From: Armigeres subalbatus
Taxonomy: Eukaryota; Arthropoda; Insecta; Diptera; Culicidae
Assembly (NCBI RefSeq): GCF_024139115.2
Contig: NW_026942651.1
Location: 1-64,000 of the forward strand
Reading direction: 5' to 3'
Length of the DNA stretch: 64,000 nt
Below the pieces are notes generated by a model. That model worked only from the letters and a program-made list of their open reading frames with translations, did not search any database and was not told where the DNA came from. Below, one piece after another: positions 11,470 through 21,712 of the stretch (its first letter is position 1; each line of letters begins with the position of its first letter). The position numbers and the translations under genes were made by a program.

Positions 11470-11735
11470 CTTGTTCCTTATCGACCTTTTGTCCCTTTCA
11501 ACATTTTGTTCTTTTCGACCTTTTGTCTCTTTCGACATTTTGTCCTTTTCGACCTTTTGTCCCTTTGGATCTTCTGTGCCTTTCGACCTTTTGTCCTGTC
11601 AACCTTTTGTCCCTTTCGGCATTTTGTCTTTTCGATCTTTTGTCCGTTCGACCTTTTGTCTTTTCGACCTTTTGTCTTTCGACCCTTTGTCCTTTCGACC
11701 TTTTGTCCTTTCGACCTTCTGTCATTGAACCTCTT
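11470..11735. repeat. 17-bp minisatellite TTTTGTCCTTTCGACC
   Basis: About fifteen near-tandem copies of a 16-18 bp unit. The units lack stop codons in several frames on both strands, which creates long spurious open frames (for example 11416-11766 plus, 11478-11783 minus). The array abuts the broken LINE frame at 11736, as if it arose inside or at the breakpoint of that element. Confidence 0.9.
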
Positions 11736-12990
11736 CCTATCAAATACTTCGTCTTCGACGTGTTGATGACTAGTCCGATCCACTTAGCTTCCCTCTTCAG
11801 TCAGATGTAGGCTTCCTCTCAAAGTTACGTGCCATAATATCTATATCGCCGGCGAAGCCAAAAAGCTGGACGGACTTATTGAAAATTGTATCACTCATGT
11901 TAATCCCTGCTCTTCATATTACCCCTTCCAAAGCGATGTTGAATAGCAGACACGAAAGACCATCACCTTGCCGTAAACCTCTGCGCGTTTCGAAGGGACT
12001 CGAGAATGCACCTGAAACTCGAACTACGCACATCACCTTGATCAACCGTATCAGTTTATCCGGAAATCCGTTTTCATGCATTAGCTGCCATAGCTGGTCC
12101 CGATCGATTGTATCATATGCGGCTTTGAAGTCGATGAATAGATGATGTGTGGGATTCGTTGTATTCGCGGCATTTCTGCAGTACTTGGCGAATGGCGAAC
12201 ACCTGATCCATGGTGGTGCGTTCGCCCATAAAACCCGCCTGGTACTACCCCACGAACTCCCTTGCAATTGGTGCTAGTCGACAGCATAAAATTTGGGACA
12301 GTACATTGTAGGCGGCGTTCAGCAATGTGATTTCGCGGTAGTTGCTACAATCCAGCTTATCGCCCTTTTTGTAGATGGGACACACGACACCTTCCATTCA
12401 CTTCTGCGGCAAAACTTCCTCCTCCCAAATCTTGGTAATGTGCAGCGCTCTAGCCATTGCCTCACCACCGTGTTTAAATAGCTCTCCTGGTAGTTGGTCA
12501 ACCCCAGAGGGTTTGCTGTTCTTCAGCCGGCCAATCTCATCCTGGATTACCTGGAGATTCGGAGCCGGTAAAATTATATCCTGCGCGCGTTCTCCCAGGT
12601 CCATCACCATAACGCCATTTTCGTCTGCCACATCGCCATTCAGGTGATCTTCGTAGTGCTGCCGCCACCTTTGGATCACACGCTCGTTCGTAAAAAGGTT
12701 CCCGTTTATGTCCTTACACATATCAGACTGTGGCACGTGGCCCTTACGTGAACGGTTCAACTTCTCATAGAACTTTCGTGTGTTATTAACGTGATACAGT
12801 TGCTCCGTCTCTTCACGGTCTCGAACTTCCTGCTGGCCCTTTTTCCTCCGGAAAATCGATTTTTGTCTGTTTCGCGCCCGTTTATATCGTGCCTCGTTCG
12901 CCCTCGTGCGGTGTTGCAGCAATCTCGCCCATGCTGGATTCTTCTCTTCTACTAACTGATCACATTCGCTGTCATATCAGTCGTTTTTCT
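11728..12990 (-). pseudogene. Degenerate RTE-like LINE reverse transcriptase
   Basis: Minus-strand frames give, in order: the linker after the endonuclease (ECDQLVEEKNPAWARLLQHR, preceded by TGA where a Trp codon is expected); a WRQHYEDHLNG block; KPSGVDQLPGELFKHGGEA; reverse transcriptase finger and palm motifs HHLFIDFKAAYDTIDRDQL and RRGLRQGDGLSCLLFNIALE; then FAGDIDIMAR. The last should read [FY]ADD, so a catalytic Asp is Gly. Several frameshifts and stops separate the blocks. The end dissolves into the 17-bp minisatellite at 11735. It is a dead LINE, RTE-like by general resemblance, with no target duplication found. Confidence 0.85.
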
Positions 12991-13039
12991 GTTGATTTTT
13001 TGATTTTTTTAATGCTATCAATACCTGTGTTATATTGTA

Positions 13040-15010
13040 CAGACTGTAATGACGACAATTTTCAAACAAGCAATTCCAGAGGCAAAACCGGGTCTTACTA
13101 TTGACCTGAATTCTTCGGATATTCTCAAGAATTTACTTCTAGGAATTTACTTCTGACATTGTTTCGTGAATAACTTTAATAAATCTTTAGGAAATACCTC
13201 CAAAGTTGTTTTCAAAACAAAATCAAGAATGCTTTCAGAAATTCCTCTTTTGAAAATTATTTCAGGTATTCCTATCGGAAATTCCATTCTCTCGAAATTT
13301 CCAGCAAGAATTCCTTCCACCATTCTTGGACAAAGTTTCCCTCTTGGGATATCTCCAAAAATCCCCTGGAAATTACTTCGCAGATAAATCCAGAAATTCC
13401 TTTTTGAATTCCAAGAAGGTAATCTAAGAAAATTTTGAAAATATCTTCGTTGATTCCTTTATGAGTTTGTTTGAAATTCCTTTGAATTTCCGTTAAAAAT
13501 ATCTTCTGAAAAGCCTACAGAAAATCCTTCGGATGTTCTTTCAGGAATTGTTGAAATCGTTTTAGGAATACCTTCGAACATTTCTTTAGGGGAAATCCTT
13601 TCGAAATTTCAGTAGGAAATTCTTTGGAATTTCCTATAGGAACTCTTTTCGAATTGATTTAGGAATTTCTACGGATATTTAAAAATCCTTCAGAAATTCT
13701 TTTTAATGCTAGGAACCTCTTTTGACATTCCTTCCTTTTCGTTTTGATATTCCTTCCAAAATTCCCGCAGGAATTATTGTAGAAGTGTAGTTGAGGGGGT
13801 TAGAAGGGTGACATTTTGATAAAATTTGACTTGACTACAGCAAAAATGCTTTGGTTCTCAAGTTTTGCGACAATATGTTGATATTGTTTGTACGTTTGTA
13901 CGTTTATTACAAACAATGATTGTGAAAATTCACAGGAAATTTGTATTTAACTTCCATACAAATTGTACGAAACGAAACAAATATAGAAAAACTTTGCAGC
14001 CATTTTACTCGAAACTAAGTGTTTGCCACTTGCAACCCTTTGCGTTTGACCTCCTCAGTTTCAGAAAATTTATTAGATAATGAAATAGGAAATACCAAAA
14101 GAATTTTCCGAAAAGTTGCTAACGGAAATTTCCAGATGAAATATAGAAAAGAATTCTTAAAGTAATTTCCGAATGATTCCTAAAAGAATTTCCGAAGTGA
14201 TGGCCGACAAGGTTTCAAAGAATATCTAACTGGATTTACCGACGGTTTCCTAAAAAAATCAAAAGTATTCCTGGATAAAGTTTTGAAGAAATTCTGAAAG
14301 ATTTCCAAGAATTTCTTCCAATAAGGGTATCTTAAGGAATTACTGGAAGAACTTCTTTAAAATATTAATAAAATTATTTCTGAAGCAATTTAAAAAAAAA
14401 ATCAAAGGAACTCCTAAACCAATTGCCGCAGGAATTTCTAAAACAATTTCCAGAAAAAAATCTTAAAGAATTCTATCAATGAAATTTCGGGATGTTTCCC
14501 TGACACATGATAGAATTCGTGAAAGTATTTCCGAATGACTGTCTTTTTTTCTTATAATTCCTGTTTTGAATTTTCGAAGAATATCCAAAGGAATCTTCTG
14601 ATTTATTTTGGAATTACAATTTTTTGGAAATAACTTTCTAAATTCTTTCCTGAATTCCTTTACAAGTTCTTCTAGGAATTTCTTCGAAAATTCATTTATG
14701 AATTCCTTCGGAAAATCCTTTAGGAATACTTTTATGAAATCCATTAGATTTTTTGGAATTCCTACGGAAAACCTTACAGATAATCCTTTAAGTATTCGTA
14801 GGGAAATTGTTTCAGGAAAACCATCCAAAATTCTTCGAAGAAAAAGTTTTTTAAGATTTTTTTTATAAATTTCATTGTTGTTCAATTGCCTTAAGATTTA
14901 CTGTAAAATTTGAATTAGGAGCTCCTTTATTTTTGTCTAAGGAATTGCATCAGCAATTATTTCAGGATAATAATGTTTTCAGTAATTCCTCAAAAAATCC
15001 CTTCCGAAAC
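13040..15010. repeat. Degenerate AATTCC/GGAATT-rich repeat field
   Basis: Short words such as GGAATTTCTT, GAATTCCT and AAATTCC recur every 20-30 bp on both strands, with poor phase. Open frames here encode repetitive Phe/Lys/Glu/Asn peptides and are by-products of the repeat. The interval 13780-14080 is less repetitive. The same repeat type fills 16440-18180. Confidence 0.75.
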
Positions 15011-15019
15011 ACTGGAAAG

Positions 15020-15181
15020 AAATTCTCGCTTATCTTTTCAAAAGGACCTAAGTAACATTTTTTTCAAGAATTAATTTGAATACTGCAATCAATAGCTTTC
15101 ATTTTGTTCTGTTGATTGCGCTATTCAAAATAATTCATGAAATGTTACTTAGGTCCTTTTGGAAAGTTAAGCGAGAATTCT
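15020..15181. mobile_element. Hairpin MITE, family 1, copy 2
   Basis: Same arms as 6069-6232 (AATTCTCGCTTA ... TTAAGCGAGAATT), with a small deletion in the right arm. It is inserted in the AATTCC repeat field, whose sequence resumes on both sides. Confidence 0.85.
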
Positions 15182-15975
15182 TGAATTCTTTTGAAATTTC
15201 ACTTAGGAATTTCTTCAGAAATACATTCAGAAATTGTTTTAGCAATTCTTTGGAATGTACTTAAAGAACATAATAGTGAAGACCCGGAAATGTTGGGTTA
15301 GGTTGTAATATACCATATTCGAAATGAGTTCACAGATCCACACGCTGCATTGCTTGGTTTAGCCATCTAGCACCACATTCCCCTAGCTATAGGTATCGTG
15401 GAGTTAGCAAAAAAAGGGGACTCAAAATAATTTTAATTTAAAAGTTACTGGAAAACACATGTAGATTTCTTCCATCCAGTTTCATTTGTAAAACTTAAAT
15501 ATTTCATTAGTGACGGTACTCGGCACGGCACTTAACTTCTCGATTAAAAATTGTACATAATACCTATGCAACGGACGCCAGTCAAAAATAGGAGTTTGAA
15601 TATTATTCCATCTCCAAAACATATTTGTTTAAATTGTTCTCATAGCACTTCTCCATCTTACTTCATTAGCAATTGATGACAAACATACACCTGGCTCTGA
15701 ATACCTCACTCATATATTTTGTTTTCCACACATTAATGTGACTTTCACTACATTTCTTAATAATGCGCATATGATATATCAGTAATGTCTATATGATTCC
15801 AGTAAGGTCGATAAAAGTTTCAATTTTCAAGATCTACAAGACTTTTCAAAGTGGAAATAAAGTGACAATTATTTTGAGTGCCCTTCTCTGATCCTATGCT
15901 ATGCAGATTTGGACAAAGACTTTATCCCTATCCTTTTCGATCACCGTCCTGGTAAGAATAACACATTTCGTTTAA
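15182..15975. other. No gene recognised
   Basis: AT-rich sequence without domains, arrays or clear transposon ends. Confidence 0.45.
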
Positions 15976-16134
15976 GGGGTCGTTCACAAATTACGTAACG
16001 CTGTAGGGTGAGGGAGGGGGTAAGGTGGAGCGTTACGATCCATATATAAAAATTAAACCTTCCATAAGAAAAATGTTGCGAGACGAAGGAGGGGGTTCAA
16101 AATCGCCAAATTCAGCGTAACGTAATTTGCATGG
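15976..16134. mobile_element. MITE family 3 (TTCACAAATTACGTAACGC), copy A
   Basis: The left end reads GGTCGTTCACAAATTACGTA-ACGC; the right end has the inverted GCGTAACGTAATTTG but lacks the last bases. The middle contains AAACCTTCCATA and a G-rich strand segment. Copies B-E lie at 29306-30711. It is noncoding. Confidence 0.82.
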
Positions 16135-16207
16135 GCGTAGCCAGGATTTCGATTAGGGGGTCCAAATTTTTAGGTCTTTCGAATCTTACTTTTATAGTTG
16201 TTTTATA

Positions 16208-16268
16208 TTCGGAGACGAGCCAGCCTCGGGCTGAAAGTCTCTTTAATAAAGACACAAAAAAAAAAAAA
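16208..16268 (+). mobile_element. 61-bp retroposed 3' tail with poly(A) and 10-bp TSD
   Basis: The insert starts TTCGGAGACGAGCCAGCCTC, has a small stem (AGCC..GGCT), then CTTTAATAAAGACAC and poly(A). A perfect direct repeat TTGTTTTATA flanks it at 16198-16207 and 16269-16278. It is a very strongly 5'-truncated LINE or SINE copy made by target-primed reverse transcription. The family was not identified. Confidence 0.8.
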
Positions 16269-16439
16269 TTGTTTTATAAAATCAAATAGATATTAGTGCT
16301 TGGTACTTTTTCCTTCTAAGCTCCAAACACTTTGAAACCAAATCCACAACCAACAGTAAAGGCTGAATCACAACAGCGCGTTGCGCGTCAGCGTTTTGTA
16401 CTAAAACGCAATGCCAATAAACGTGACGCATTCACGCCC

Positions 16440-18180
16440 GGATTCTTCAGGAATGCCTCCAGCAATTTCTTCGGTAATGTCTTCAGGAATAGCTATCAAT
16501 TTCGCCGGGAATTGACCGAAAATTCCACCATTATTTACTCCAAGAAATCTTCCACGAATTCCTTTATAAGTTTTGCAGGGAATTTTCAGATAATTCTTTC
16601 GTGCTGTTTCTCATAAAAAAATCTAAAAATTGCACCCTGGAATTCCTAAAAATATTCCGTGGAAATTCCGCAGAATTTCCAATAAACATTCCGGAGAATT
16701 TCGCGAAAAATCTTCGAACTTCCTTGTAAATTCCATATTTTTTCCGTAAAAGTTTCGAATAATTTCTTGTGAAAATTTCAAAGAATTTCTCTAGGAATTC
16801 CACCGAAAATTTATACAGAAATTATACCGAAAATTAAATAAACAATGGAATTTTGGGAGCTCCTCAAGAAATTCTCCGGGAGTTCCTCTGATGATGATGA
16901 TGGTCCTGCTACATACCCCTACAGCTAGACGAGGTTTGTCTATAAGATGAATTCTCCAAGATTTTTTCCGAGAAGTGTTCTGGTAGATTCACTGGAAGTT
17001 CCTCCGGGGGTTCGTTTAAAAATTCTTCCGGGAGTTTCTTTAAAATTTAAAAGTAATTTCTGAAGGAATTTATAGATAAATTTCTAAAGAAAGCCTAAAT
17101 GAATTCCTGAATGAATTCCCGTAGGAACTACTAGAGAAACTCCCTAGAAAAGAAACAGCCGATGGAATACCCGGAATTGAATTTCTAGAGAAATTTCCGG
17201 AATCCCATTTCCTTGAAATTCCTGCTAAATATCCTCAAAGAATCCCCTGTGAAGTTCCTGGAGGATTACTAGAGAAACTTTTGAAAAACTCCTGGAGCAG
17301 CTCCCAGAGGAACTCCCACAAGCAGTTCCGGAGGAATTCTCACAAGGTAGTACTGAAATAATTATTGGAGAAGCTCTTGAAGGAATTTCTGGAGAAATAT
17401 CTGAAGGAATTCCCGAAAAAATACCCAGATGAAATCCTGAAAATATTCCCAGATGAATTGCTGTTCTTTGTTTGTTCTGAAGCAATTCCTGGAAGAACTC
17501 TCGGAAGATATCCTGGAGGAACTCTCAAATTAATTTCCGAATTAAATTCTGGAGTAAATTCCGAGTGCTATGAGCCTTCCAAATAAACGAAAGATTAAAA
17601 AAATTCCTAGTGAAGTCCGGAAAGAATTCTAGGACAATTTCACAGAAAAAATCCCGGAGAAATTCCTGAAGGAATTCCTGGAGAAGTACCTGAAGGAATT
17701 CCCGGAAAAATATCTGGAAGAATTTCCAGGGAAATACTTGGACGAATTCCTGGAGAAATTCCTAATGAAATTGAAGGATATTCTGAAGTTATTGCGGAAA
17801 GAATTCCAGAATGTAATCCTAGAGGATTTCATTATTGAATTTATAGAGGTATTCCCGGAAAAAATCCTGGAAGTTATCCCGGAGGAATTCAAGGAAGAGT
17901 TCCTGGAGGAATACCCAGAGAAGTTTCTAGAAGAATTTCCGAAGAAATTTCTTATTGATTAGCAGGTGAAATTATGGAGCGAAATCCGTCATAAATTTCT
18001 GAAGAAACTTCTAGTGGAATTTTGGGAGAAAATTCCGTATGTATTCATGGAGGAACTCTTAAATGCATTCCTGAAGGAAATTCCAAAGATTTTCCTGGAA
18101 GAATAGCCGAAGAAATGTCTAGAAGTAAAACTTGAAGAGAAGAAAAGAAATCTTCAAGAAATTTCCTCATGAATTTCCTA
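16440..18180. repeat. GGAATTCCTG(G/A)A-type degenerate minisatellite
   Basis: The clearest part, 17225-17960, has about 24-bp units around GGAATTCCTGGAGAAATTCC-like words. The central word GGAATTCC is palindromic, so both strands look alike and both carry long open frames. The apparent proteins (for example 17738-17962) are repeated EFLEK/EFPKK peptides and are not convincing genes. Confidence 0.82.
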
Positions 18181-18203
18181 AACAAAAATAGTTGTGGGTT
18201 TCT

Positions 18204-18391
18204 TGTAACTTAAAACGGCTACGCAGTCTTTAAGGATTAAAACAAGATTTATATTTGTCCAACGTTTCGACACGGGGTTGGTGTCTTCATCCCCGTGTCG
18301 AAACGTTGGACAAATATAAATCTTGTTTTAATCCTTAAAGACTGCATAGCCGTTTTAAGTTAAAATAACAATAAACAGTCGATCATTCGAA
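18204..18391. mobile_element. Near-perfect palindromic element with 14-bp TSD
   Basis: Arms of about 70 bp (from AACTTAAAACGGCTACGCAG at 18207 to CATAGCCGTTTTAAGTT ending at 18361) meet at a 16-base spacer in the CGACACGGGG...CCCCGTGTCG stem. About 30 bases of unpaired tail follow. The whole insert is flanked by the 14-bp direct repeat AGTTGTGGGTTTCT at 18190-18203 and 18392-18405. A TSD this long is typical of retroposition, not of cut-and-paste MITEs. Confidence 0.82.
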
Positions 18392-18739
18392 AGTTGTGGG
18401 TTTCTATATGAAAAGAAATTACAATTACTGAAGAAGGATTTTCGAACGATTTAAAGAGGAATTTGTGGATAACTTTCTGGAGTAATTAAGAAGTTCCCAG
18501 GGGAGGTTTTAGAAGGATTAATAGGAGAATTCTTGAGCCCGAAATGTTTCGAGTTGTTTTGAGCTTTCATATAGTATGGATCCTGGATACCCTTATAAGT
18601 TTTTTGGGAATCTTTTGAATTTCAACCTCCTATTGCTGAATATGTTAGGATCGTAAAGTGCACATGTTTAAGCGCATTTTCATTCCAGTAACCGTTCAAC
18701 CTTTAATTTATGAACGAACTCTTACGAAGAATTCTCCAC

Positions 18740-18862
18740 TGATCCACTGGGAGTTGTGCAAATGACCTGTCCCATAATCTAATGTCTATAATGTGTTTAG
18801 TGTTCAGTCTGTACGACCTTTGGTCGAAGGCGGTGATGTTGTCTTCTATTTACTTTTTTCAT
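18740..18862 (+). mobile_element. SINE family 2, 3' fragment
   Basis: The sequence from GTGCAAATGACCTGTCC to CTTTGGTCGAAGGCGGTGATG and a TCT/TTTA tail matches the 3' part of the SINE at 29522-29734. The tRNA-like head is missing. Confidence 0.55.
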
Positions 18863-19890
18863 ATCAACGTAATAAATCCACATTATTTAACCTATACCAA
18901 ATGACCTCGAGTCTTTATTCAATACAAACATAATACCTATGATAAAGCAAAGCAAATAAGCATGCTAATTTGTTCTACGTCGAACTATAAGACCGTCAAC
19001 CCAACAGCTGGGCTTTAATTGCCATGTGGCGTGAAAGAACAATCAAATCAGTGCAAAACATGACACACATCAGGCGTCTTCTAAAACAACAAACGCAGCA
19101 CCACCGTTCGATGGGGCTTTTTGAATTTGCAAATTTTGTTATGTTGAAAAAAAAGTTCAGGAATCATGTTGTTAAACATTAATTTGAAAGTGATTTGATG
19201 AATTTTGTTGTTTAAAGATTTTTTAAATTTGAAATCAATTTAAAACTAGAAAAAAAAACTTCAAACGACGGTGATTTCACAACTAGATAAACAGATCGTT
19301 ACTCAGAAATCCGGATGTTTGTGAGCAATGCCACATCCAACGTTCTTTGCGAGAATGGAAACAACAATTCCCGCTCCATGTGTGAGCTAAGATAAAACTG
19401 TTTGATGGTACAAACAATTGCAATAAGAGTGTCGGAAAGTTCATGTACATGCTTTTATCAGTGGAGTTCACTTCCGAAAAACTGTTCATAAGTACTATCA
19501 GCATTCCTTCAATGATCTCACGCCATTCGTATATGTACATACAACCTCAACCCATTTCCGAGTGTCTTGGAAAACAAAACGATCTGTGACGTAAGAGAAA
19601 CCACAATCACGCGAAGCCTGCCTTTCGGAGCAAAAAGACGGATGCGTGGTGTTGTAGATTTCGTAACCGGTACAAGCTGATTCAACAAGTGTTCTGATGG
19701 AAAGATTGGAGGCTTCTCACGTTGCGTGTTTCGACAGCCAGCAGCGTATAGGGACGGTTGGTTAGCGACAGCACGACAGTTTCATGTTACGATTTCGCTG
19801 ATATTTGTTTCCTAAAATTGGTCATAAAAAGCAAAACCGTAACGTGATAACACTTTTTGGTGCTGGCAATTGTTAGTCATCTCTCGAGTT
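18863..19890. other. No gene recognised
   Basis: Unique-looking sequence without a convincing frame; an 85-codon minus-strand open frame at 19283-19540 has no recognisable domain. The last 200 bases before 19908 could be the promoter and 5' UTR of the small plus-strand gene. Confidence 0.4.
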
Positions 19891-19907
19891 TTTGAAAGTG
19901 CGTCACC

Positions 19908-20160
19908 ATGAATATAGTTGGTTCACGCTTATTCGCACCTATCAAGATCTCGTCGATTACATTGAATACCATCTTTGCCATCAAATCTTCGAGTAGGACC
20001 TATTCTCGTGAGTGAGTTAGTTGAATATTGTTTAAGTCATTGGAAATTGGATTAGGTATTGGGTTCTTATTACCCATTGCCTTGCTCTAGCATGATACGA
20101 ACTGTGGCGATCGTGGCGATATTCATAGTCTATGCTGGATCCACTAACGTCACTAGATAG
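19908..20160 (+). CDS. Candidate two-exon small mitochondrial membrane protein (57 aa)
   Basis: Exon 1 is 19908-20011 and exon 2 is 20091-20160, with a 79-bp intron (donor CTCGTGA|GTGAGTTAG, acceptor CCATTGCCTTGCTCTAG|C) in phase 2. Exon 1 begins MNIVGSRLFAPIKISSITLN and ends SSSRTYSR. It has no acidic residues and is rich in Ser, Ile, Lys and Arg, like a mitochondrial presequence. Exon 2 adds a hydrophobic stretch, TVAIVAIFIVYAG, enough for one membrane span, and a short polar tail before TAG. Using the overlapping donor two bases earlier or later would hit a stop, so the frame agreement is notable. The family was not recognised. The gene lies tail to tail with the lysozyme gene at 20575. 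It could be a chance pair of short frames; expression data would decide. Confidence 0.38.
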
Positions 20161-20574
20161 GAAATAAGTCCACCTCCAATGCGAGAATCACTATCTAAAA
20201 AAACAACTAGGAACAGCATAGTAAACAGAGGAAAAAGATTTACCTTATCTACTTTATTGGGCTTTCGAGTGAACCCCCTGAGTGACGGCCAAGCATGGAC
20301 TGTTTACCCTTAGTCTTTCAAGTTTATGAGTTACCATTTCAAGTTACGGTCTCTTTAGCGCTGCCGCAAAAGGAAAGACTTGTTCAGTATAGGCGAGAAG
20401 CCGTTTCTTTCCATTACATATGAAATCAACAGCTGACGTTATTTGCAAGGTTGATTAGGTATAGTCTTGTGTTTATTCTCCTGAATTAAGGTACAGTGGA
20501 GAGTGATGTTTCATTTGAAAAACTCAGTTGTATCACATTCGTTTGCCATCCGTGGCCGGTATTGCTCACATAGT
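20161..20574. other. Intergenic region between convergent genes
   Basis: It holds the candidate lysozyme poly(A) signal (AATAAA on the minus strand at 20472-20477, about 100 bases after the stop). Nothing else was recognised. Confidence 0.5.
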
Positions 20575-21087
20575 CTAAAGGTTACAGTTCGAAATGTTGG
20601 GCAGTTCTTTTCCCTTGCACTTCTTCACCCAAACGGCCCAGCCGTTGAATCCTAGCCGACTCTGGATGAGCTTGACGCACTCTATGTCGTTGGTGATGTC
20701 GTCATCCAAAAAATCTACACAAATATGAAAAAAACGGAAATGTTAAATAATCAGCACTCGTTCTAAAAACCCTGATGATCACCCACCTTCACATTTCATA
20801 TTACACACACCAGCTTTACGACCGGGACGGCACCATTGCTTACTGTTGATTTGAAAGATCCCATAGCTGGCGGTTTGGTTCGGAAGCCGCGTTACTTTGG
20901 TGGTATCCATGCCGCTCTCGGCGTTGGCCAGACAAATCCAGTTGCCGTAGAACGTACGGGAAATTCCGTTTTTGCCCAATTCCTTGGCCAGATCACATTT
21001 GGAGTAAACTTTGGCCTCGCCTAATGCGGCGATTAGTAGCAGCAGCAGGCTTGCGCCGTAGAATATCTTTTGGTTATGGCCGATCAT
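20575..21087 (-). CDS. C-type lysozyme paralogue 1, catalytic Asp replaced by Ser
   Basis: Exons 20787-21087 and 20575-20714 are joined over a 72-bp phase-1 intron (GAAG|GTGGGT ... GTGTAG|AT), giving 146 residues. Residues 1-25 form a signal peptide (LLLLLIAAL core), with maturation before KVYSKC. The mature chain of about 121 residues has the usual insect C-type lysozyme length and all eight cysteines in order. The general-acid Glu is present (NAESG, residue 57). The position of the second catalytic residue, normally D in STDYGIFQIN, reads TASYGIFQIN, so Asp is Ser (residue 74). Secreted lysozymes cleave peptidoglycan for immunity or digestion; loss of the Asp suggests weak or no muramidase activity and a binding or other role. 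The second paralogue at 58484 has the same substitution. The fold assignment is secure; the function is inferred. Confidence 0.93.
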
Positions 21088-21225
21088 TGTTTATATTAGT
21101 TATTCTGTAAGAAAAGAAATCATATGTAGATGGTTAATAGAATACATCCTTTTTTTTCTCATTTCAGGTATGCTTCAATAATCGAATTATCAATAAGGTA
21201 GGAAGGTAACAATAAGTAAATCCCT

Positions 21226-21257
21226 ACTGGTTTAGTTTCCTGGGCGTTCAATTTATA
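21226..21257 (-). promoter_or_regulatory. TATA box and initiator of lysozyme paralogue 1
   Basis: The minus strand has TATAAAT (21257 to 21251) and, 29 bases on, an arthropod-type CAGT initiator with its A at 21228. This predicts a transcript start about 140 bases before the ATG. A sequence TTCTTTTCTTACAG just before the ATG (near 21105) resembles a splice acceptor, so a 5' UTR intron is possible, but no matching donor is obvious. Confidence 0.55.
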
Positions 21258-21299
21258 GAAAAAATCGTTTACGATTCTTCAAGACCTCATATCATATCA

Positions 21300-21712
21300 C
21301 AGTAAAAATACAGAAAATCATGACAAAATCTGAAAGAAGTACCTATTTTGAAGTTAATTCATCTAAATGAAAATTTGTGTCTTCCCTTCAAATCAACAGC
21401 TGTGATTTTATTAAAAAAAAAACTTTCATAATTCTGTCATTTTTGCTATCGCACAACGTTTCGGCGGCAGGGTACTAATGACGTCTAATGACGCAGAATA
21501 GAACAACTAAATTTTTCTGGAAATCAGTGATGCATGGCACAGAATATGGACCAACATCGTGCCTGGGTGTTCTTAGTTTTGAACTCTGAACGTAGTTCAT
21601 GGTGCACTTCGTTGGTAGGCATGCAAAAAGCAATAGTATCTAAGGGTTAATAGATTTTAAATTCTGTTAAACCAACCGTACTATTTGCTATTTGTTATAC
21701 AAAAAATCAACA
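21300..21712. other. No gene recognised
   Basis: Sequence upstream of the lysozyme promoter without coding signal or identified repeats. Confidence 0.45.

Noticed and set aside
11416..11810. Several 80-116 codon open frames on both strands
   Set aside because: They are made entirely by the 17-bp minisatellite, whose units lack stops.
17225..17962. Open frames encoding Lys/Glu/Phe-rich repeats
   Set aside because: Both strands stay open because the repeat word is palindromic; peptides merely mirror the repeat.
19283..19540. 85-codon minus-strand open frame upstream of the small plus-strand gene
   Set aside because: No recognisable motif, unusual composition for a protein, no promoter or splice signal.
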